Assembly (NCBI GenBank): GCA_945901215.1
Contig: CAMDKE010000018.1
Coordinates: 1 to 16,049 of the forward strand
Source: Comamonas sp. lk
GTDB taxonomy: Bacteria > Pseudomonadota > Gammaproteobacteria > Burkholderiales > Burkholderiaceae_C
DNA length: 16,049 nucleotides
Reading direction: 5' to 3'
In this document: piece by piece, positions 14,280-16,049 of the stretch
How positions within the stretch are numbered: the first letter of the stretch is position 1
Layout: each line of letters opens with the position of its first letter
Translations under genes and position numbers: made by a program
The notes under the pieces: generated by a model
Told to the model about the DNA's origin: nothing
Seen by the model: the letters and a program-made list of their open reading frames with translations, nothing else
Databases searched by the model: none

Positions 14280-15317
14280 ATGAGTAACTTGCAATTTGGC
14301 TTGGTCGTCATTGGTGCTTTGGTGCTGTTGGGCCTGGTGGTACACAGTGCCTGGTCCGCCCGTGCCAACGCGCCCCGCCAGCCCGAACCAGTGGGTGTGC
14401 CGCCAGAAAGCGAAGCTGCGGTGCAGGAGCCCTCTTTGGATGACGAAGGTTTTGATGCCATGCGCCTGTCGCACCCGATGGCCCGGCGCCCGGCGATAGA
14501 CGCCTTGATAGACGCCATTGCCGCTGTCAACCTCGACCCCTTGGCCACTGCGGTGTCAGGTGAGGCCGCCATGGCCGCTTTCCCCACCACCCGGCGCGCG
14601 GGGACCAAGCTGTTTTCTATTGAAGGCTTTAACGTCGAAACCCAGGAATGGGAAAGCCCGGCCGCGGGTGCGCGCTACCACGTATTCCAAACAGGCGTTC
14701 AATTGGCCAACCGTTCGGGCCCACTCAACGACATTGAATACTCTGAATTTGTGATGAAAACACAGGCTTTTGCCGATGCGCTGGGCGCAACGCCGGAGTT
14801 CCCTGAGATGCGCGATGAAGTGGCACGGGCCCGAGAGCTTGACAATTTCGCCAGCGCGCATGACGCCCAGCTCGGGCTCAATCTGCGCGTTCGCCAGGCG
14901 GCCTGGAGTCCGGGCTATGTGGCCCAGATGGCGGCGCAGCAGGGTTTTGTGGCCGGCCAATTACCGGGACGCATGGTCATGGCCGGCGGCGCCGACGGTT
15001 TGCCACCCTTGCTGTCCTTGACCTTTGACAGCCAGGCTGTGCTGGCTGAAGACCCGGACAAAACAGCGATTTACGAACTGGTTTTGCACCTGGACGTGCC
15101 CCAAGTGGACCGCGCCGACCAGCCCTTTGACCGCATGTGCCACGCCGCCCAGGCCATGGCGCAGAGCATGGACGGTGTGGTTACTGACGACAACGGCCAG
15201 GCCCTGTCGCCTCAAGCGCTGCAGACCATTAGCCAGGAACTGCACCGCCTGTATGACATGCTGGAGCAGCGCGACTTTGCAGCCGGATCGGCCTTGGCGC
15301 GGCGCCTTTTTTCTTGA
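14280..15317 (+). CDS. zipA: Cell division protein ZipA
   Basis: An inner-membrane protein that tethers FtsZ at the division site. The 345 residues show a single N-terminal membrane anchor (about 4–26, FGLVVIGALVLLGLVVHSAW) with the rest cytoplasmic. A Pro/Glu-rich linker follows (about 30–55). The C-terminal FtsZ-binding domain covers about 200–335. Its family ending is clear: SMDGVVTDDNGQALS, then LYDMLEQRDFAAGSALARRLFS. The middle region (about 60–200) is poorly conserved in this family and carries no motif I recognise. The ATG at 14280 has GGAGA at 14266–14270, 9 bases upstream. Position between smc and ligA agrees with the assignment. Confidence 0.9.
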   Translation: MSNLQFGLVVIGALVLLGLVVHSAWSARANAPRQPEPVGVPPESEAAVQEPSLDDEGFDAMRLSHPMARRPAIDALIDAIAAVNLDPLATAVSGEAAMAAFPTTRRAGTKLFSIEGFNVETQEWESPAAGARYHVFQTGVQLANRSGPLNDIEYSEFVMKTQAFADALGATPEFPEMRDEVARARELDNFASAHDAQLGLNLRVRQAAWSPGYVAQMAAQQGFVAGQLPGRMVMAGGADGLPPLLSLTFDSQAVLAEDPDKTAIYELVLHLDVPQVDRADQPFDRMCHAAQAMAQSMDGVVTDDNGQALSPQALQTISQELHRLYDMLEQRDFAAGSALARRLFS

Positions 15318-15369
15318 AACCGGCGCTGCCCTCACGCGCCGTGCAGGCTTTGCGCCCATCCACTGCCCC

Positions 15370-15381
15370 GCGGTGAGCCGC
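15370..15381 (+). promoter_or_regulatory. Small hairpin over the ligA ribosome-binding region
   Basis: GCGG-TGAG-CCGC can fold into a 4-pair, all-G/C hairpin from 19 to 8 bases before the ligA ATG. The GGTGAG within it is the only Shine-Dalgarno-like stretch, so folding could limit initiation. The hairpin is small and could be chance in GC-rich DNA. Confidence 0.2.
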
Positions 15382-15388
15382 TTTGCCC

Positions 15389-16049
15389 ATGCCAACGCCC
15401 GACCTTTTTTCTGCCACATCTTCTGCGTCCGCATTGCCGGACCCCGTGCAGGCACGCATGGCGCAGTTGCGCAGCCTGCTGCAGCACCACGGCCACCAGT
15501 ACTACGTGCTTGACGTGCCCGAGGTGCCCGATGCCGTCTACGACCAGTGGTTCCAGGAACTGCAGGCCCTTGAAGCTGCCCACCCGCACTGGCGCACGCC
15601 TGACTCCCCCACCCAGCGCATAGGCGGCAAGCCGCTCGAGGCCTTCGCCCCGGTGCGCCACGCCGTGCCCATGCTGAGCATCCGCACCGAGACCGATACC
15701 GAATCCAGCGGCGCCCTGGCCTTTGACACCCGTGTGCGCAAAGAGCTTGAACTGACCGATGAGGCGCCAGCCGTGGAGTTTGTGACCGAGCTCAAGTTTG
15801 ACGGCCTGGCCATCAATTTGCGCTACGAGGCGGGCGTGCTGGTGCAAGCGGCCACCCGGGGCGACGGCGAATACGGCGAAGACGTCACGCAAAACATTCG
15901 CACCGTGGGTCAAATTCCCCTGAGGCTGCTGGCCGCTGGCACCAGTCAGCTGCCCGAGGTGCTGGAAGTGCGCGGCGAGGTCTATATGCGCCGGGATGAC
16001 TTCGAAGCATTGAACGAACGCCAGCGCGCGCGCATTGCGCGCGGCGACA
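15389..16049 (+). CDS. ligA: NAD+-dependent DNA ligase, 5' part only
   Basis: The replicative and repair ligase, which seals nicks using NAD+. The first 220 codons are in the window, then the gene runs off the right edge. The start at 15389 gives MPTPDLFSATSS, a variable leader of about 22 residues, then the NAD+-binding domain Ia (QYYVLDVPEVPDAVYD, about 37–52) with the conserved Tyr and Asp residues. The adenylation domain follows: TPDSPTQRIGG (70–80), PMLSI (94–98), and the active-site motif ELKFDGLA with Lys136 as the AMP acceptor. TRGDGEYGEDVTQNI (156–170) and RGEV are further ligase motifs. An in-frame ATG at 15458 would remove the leader but keep all motifs. zipA ends 71 bases upstream. 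No defect is seen in the visible part. Confidence 0.94.
   Translation, partial: MPTPDLFSATSSASALPDPVQARMAQLRSLLQHHGHQYYVLDVPEVPDAVYDQWFQELQALEAAHPHWRTPDSPTQRIGGKPLEAFAPVRHAVPMLSIRTETDTESSGALAFDTRVRKELELTDEAPAVEFVTELKFDGLAINLRYEAGVLVQAATRGDGEYGEDVTQNIRTVGQIPLRLLAAGTSQLPEVLEVRGEVYMRRDDFEALNERQRARIARGD

Noticed and set aside
15321..15341. CGGCG/CGCCG inverted repeat between zipA and ligA as a terminator
   Set aside because: It has an 11-base loop, a five-pair stem and no T run. The close smc–zipA–ligA spacing favours readthrough.
1..16049. Mobile element, phage, CRISPR or defence island
   Set aside because: No transposase, integrase, long terminal repeats, regularly spaced repeats or defence domains are present. 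Gene content is housekeeping throughout.

Overview
The window looks like core chromosome of a Burkholderiales betaproteobacterium, most likely Comamonadaceae (Rhodoferax, Polaromonas or Acidovorax-like). This rests on protein character (the DapC, PrmB, PilU-like and LigA sequences), moderately high GC, and the smc–zipA–ligA gene order. The assignment is from family recognition, not a search. Coding is dense: no stretch over 300 bases lacks a gene. I see no rRNA, tRNA, insertion sequence, prophage, CRISPR array or defence genes.

Layout, left to right. (1) Positions 1–2386, minus strand: nhaD (Na+/H+ antiporter), then dctQ and the 5' part of dctM (small and large membrane subunits of a TRAP transporter). 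dctM runs off the left edge. dctQ and dctM overlap by ATGA. (2) Positions 2387–2533: a divergent intergenic region with an inverted repeat. (3) Positions 2534–2773, plus strand: a small unrecognised gene for a probably exported, lysine-rich protein. (4) Positions 2799–10146, minus strand: a six-gene cluster read dapC, dapD, pilU-like ATPase, dapE, prmB, yheS-type ABC-F ATPase. The last three junctions are stop/start overlaps. (5) Positions 10237–10608, plus strand: a small stand-alone Hpt (histidine phosphotransfer) protein. (6) Positions 10719–16049, plus strand: smc, zipA and the 5' part of ligA.

How the genes fit together. DapD, DapC and DapE are three consecutive enzymes of the succinylase branch to meso-diaminopimelate and lysine, supplying both peptidoglycan and protein synthesis. 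PrmB (glutamine methylation of ribosomal protein L3) and the YheS-like ABC-F ATPase act on the ribosome and end the same cluster. Smc, ZipA and LigA serve chromosome organisation, division and DNA ligation. NhaD beside a TRAP transporter suggests a sodium-cycle link, because TRAP importers commonly run on a Na+ gradient.

I found no convincing undescribed multi-gene system. The points most worth a second look are the PilU-like ATPase inside the lysine cluster, the orphan Hpt protein between dapC and smc, the nhaD–TRAP pairing, the small exported protein, and several short unexplained repeats in intergenic regions (2412–2449, 8875–8902, 10642–10653).
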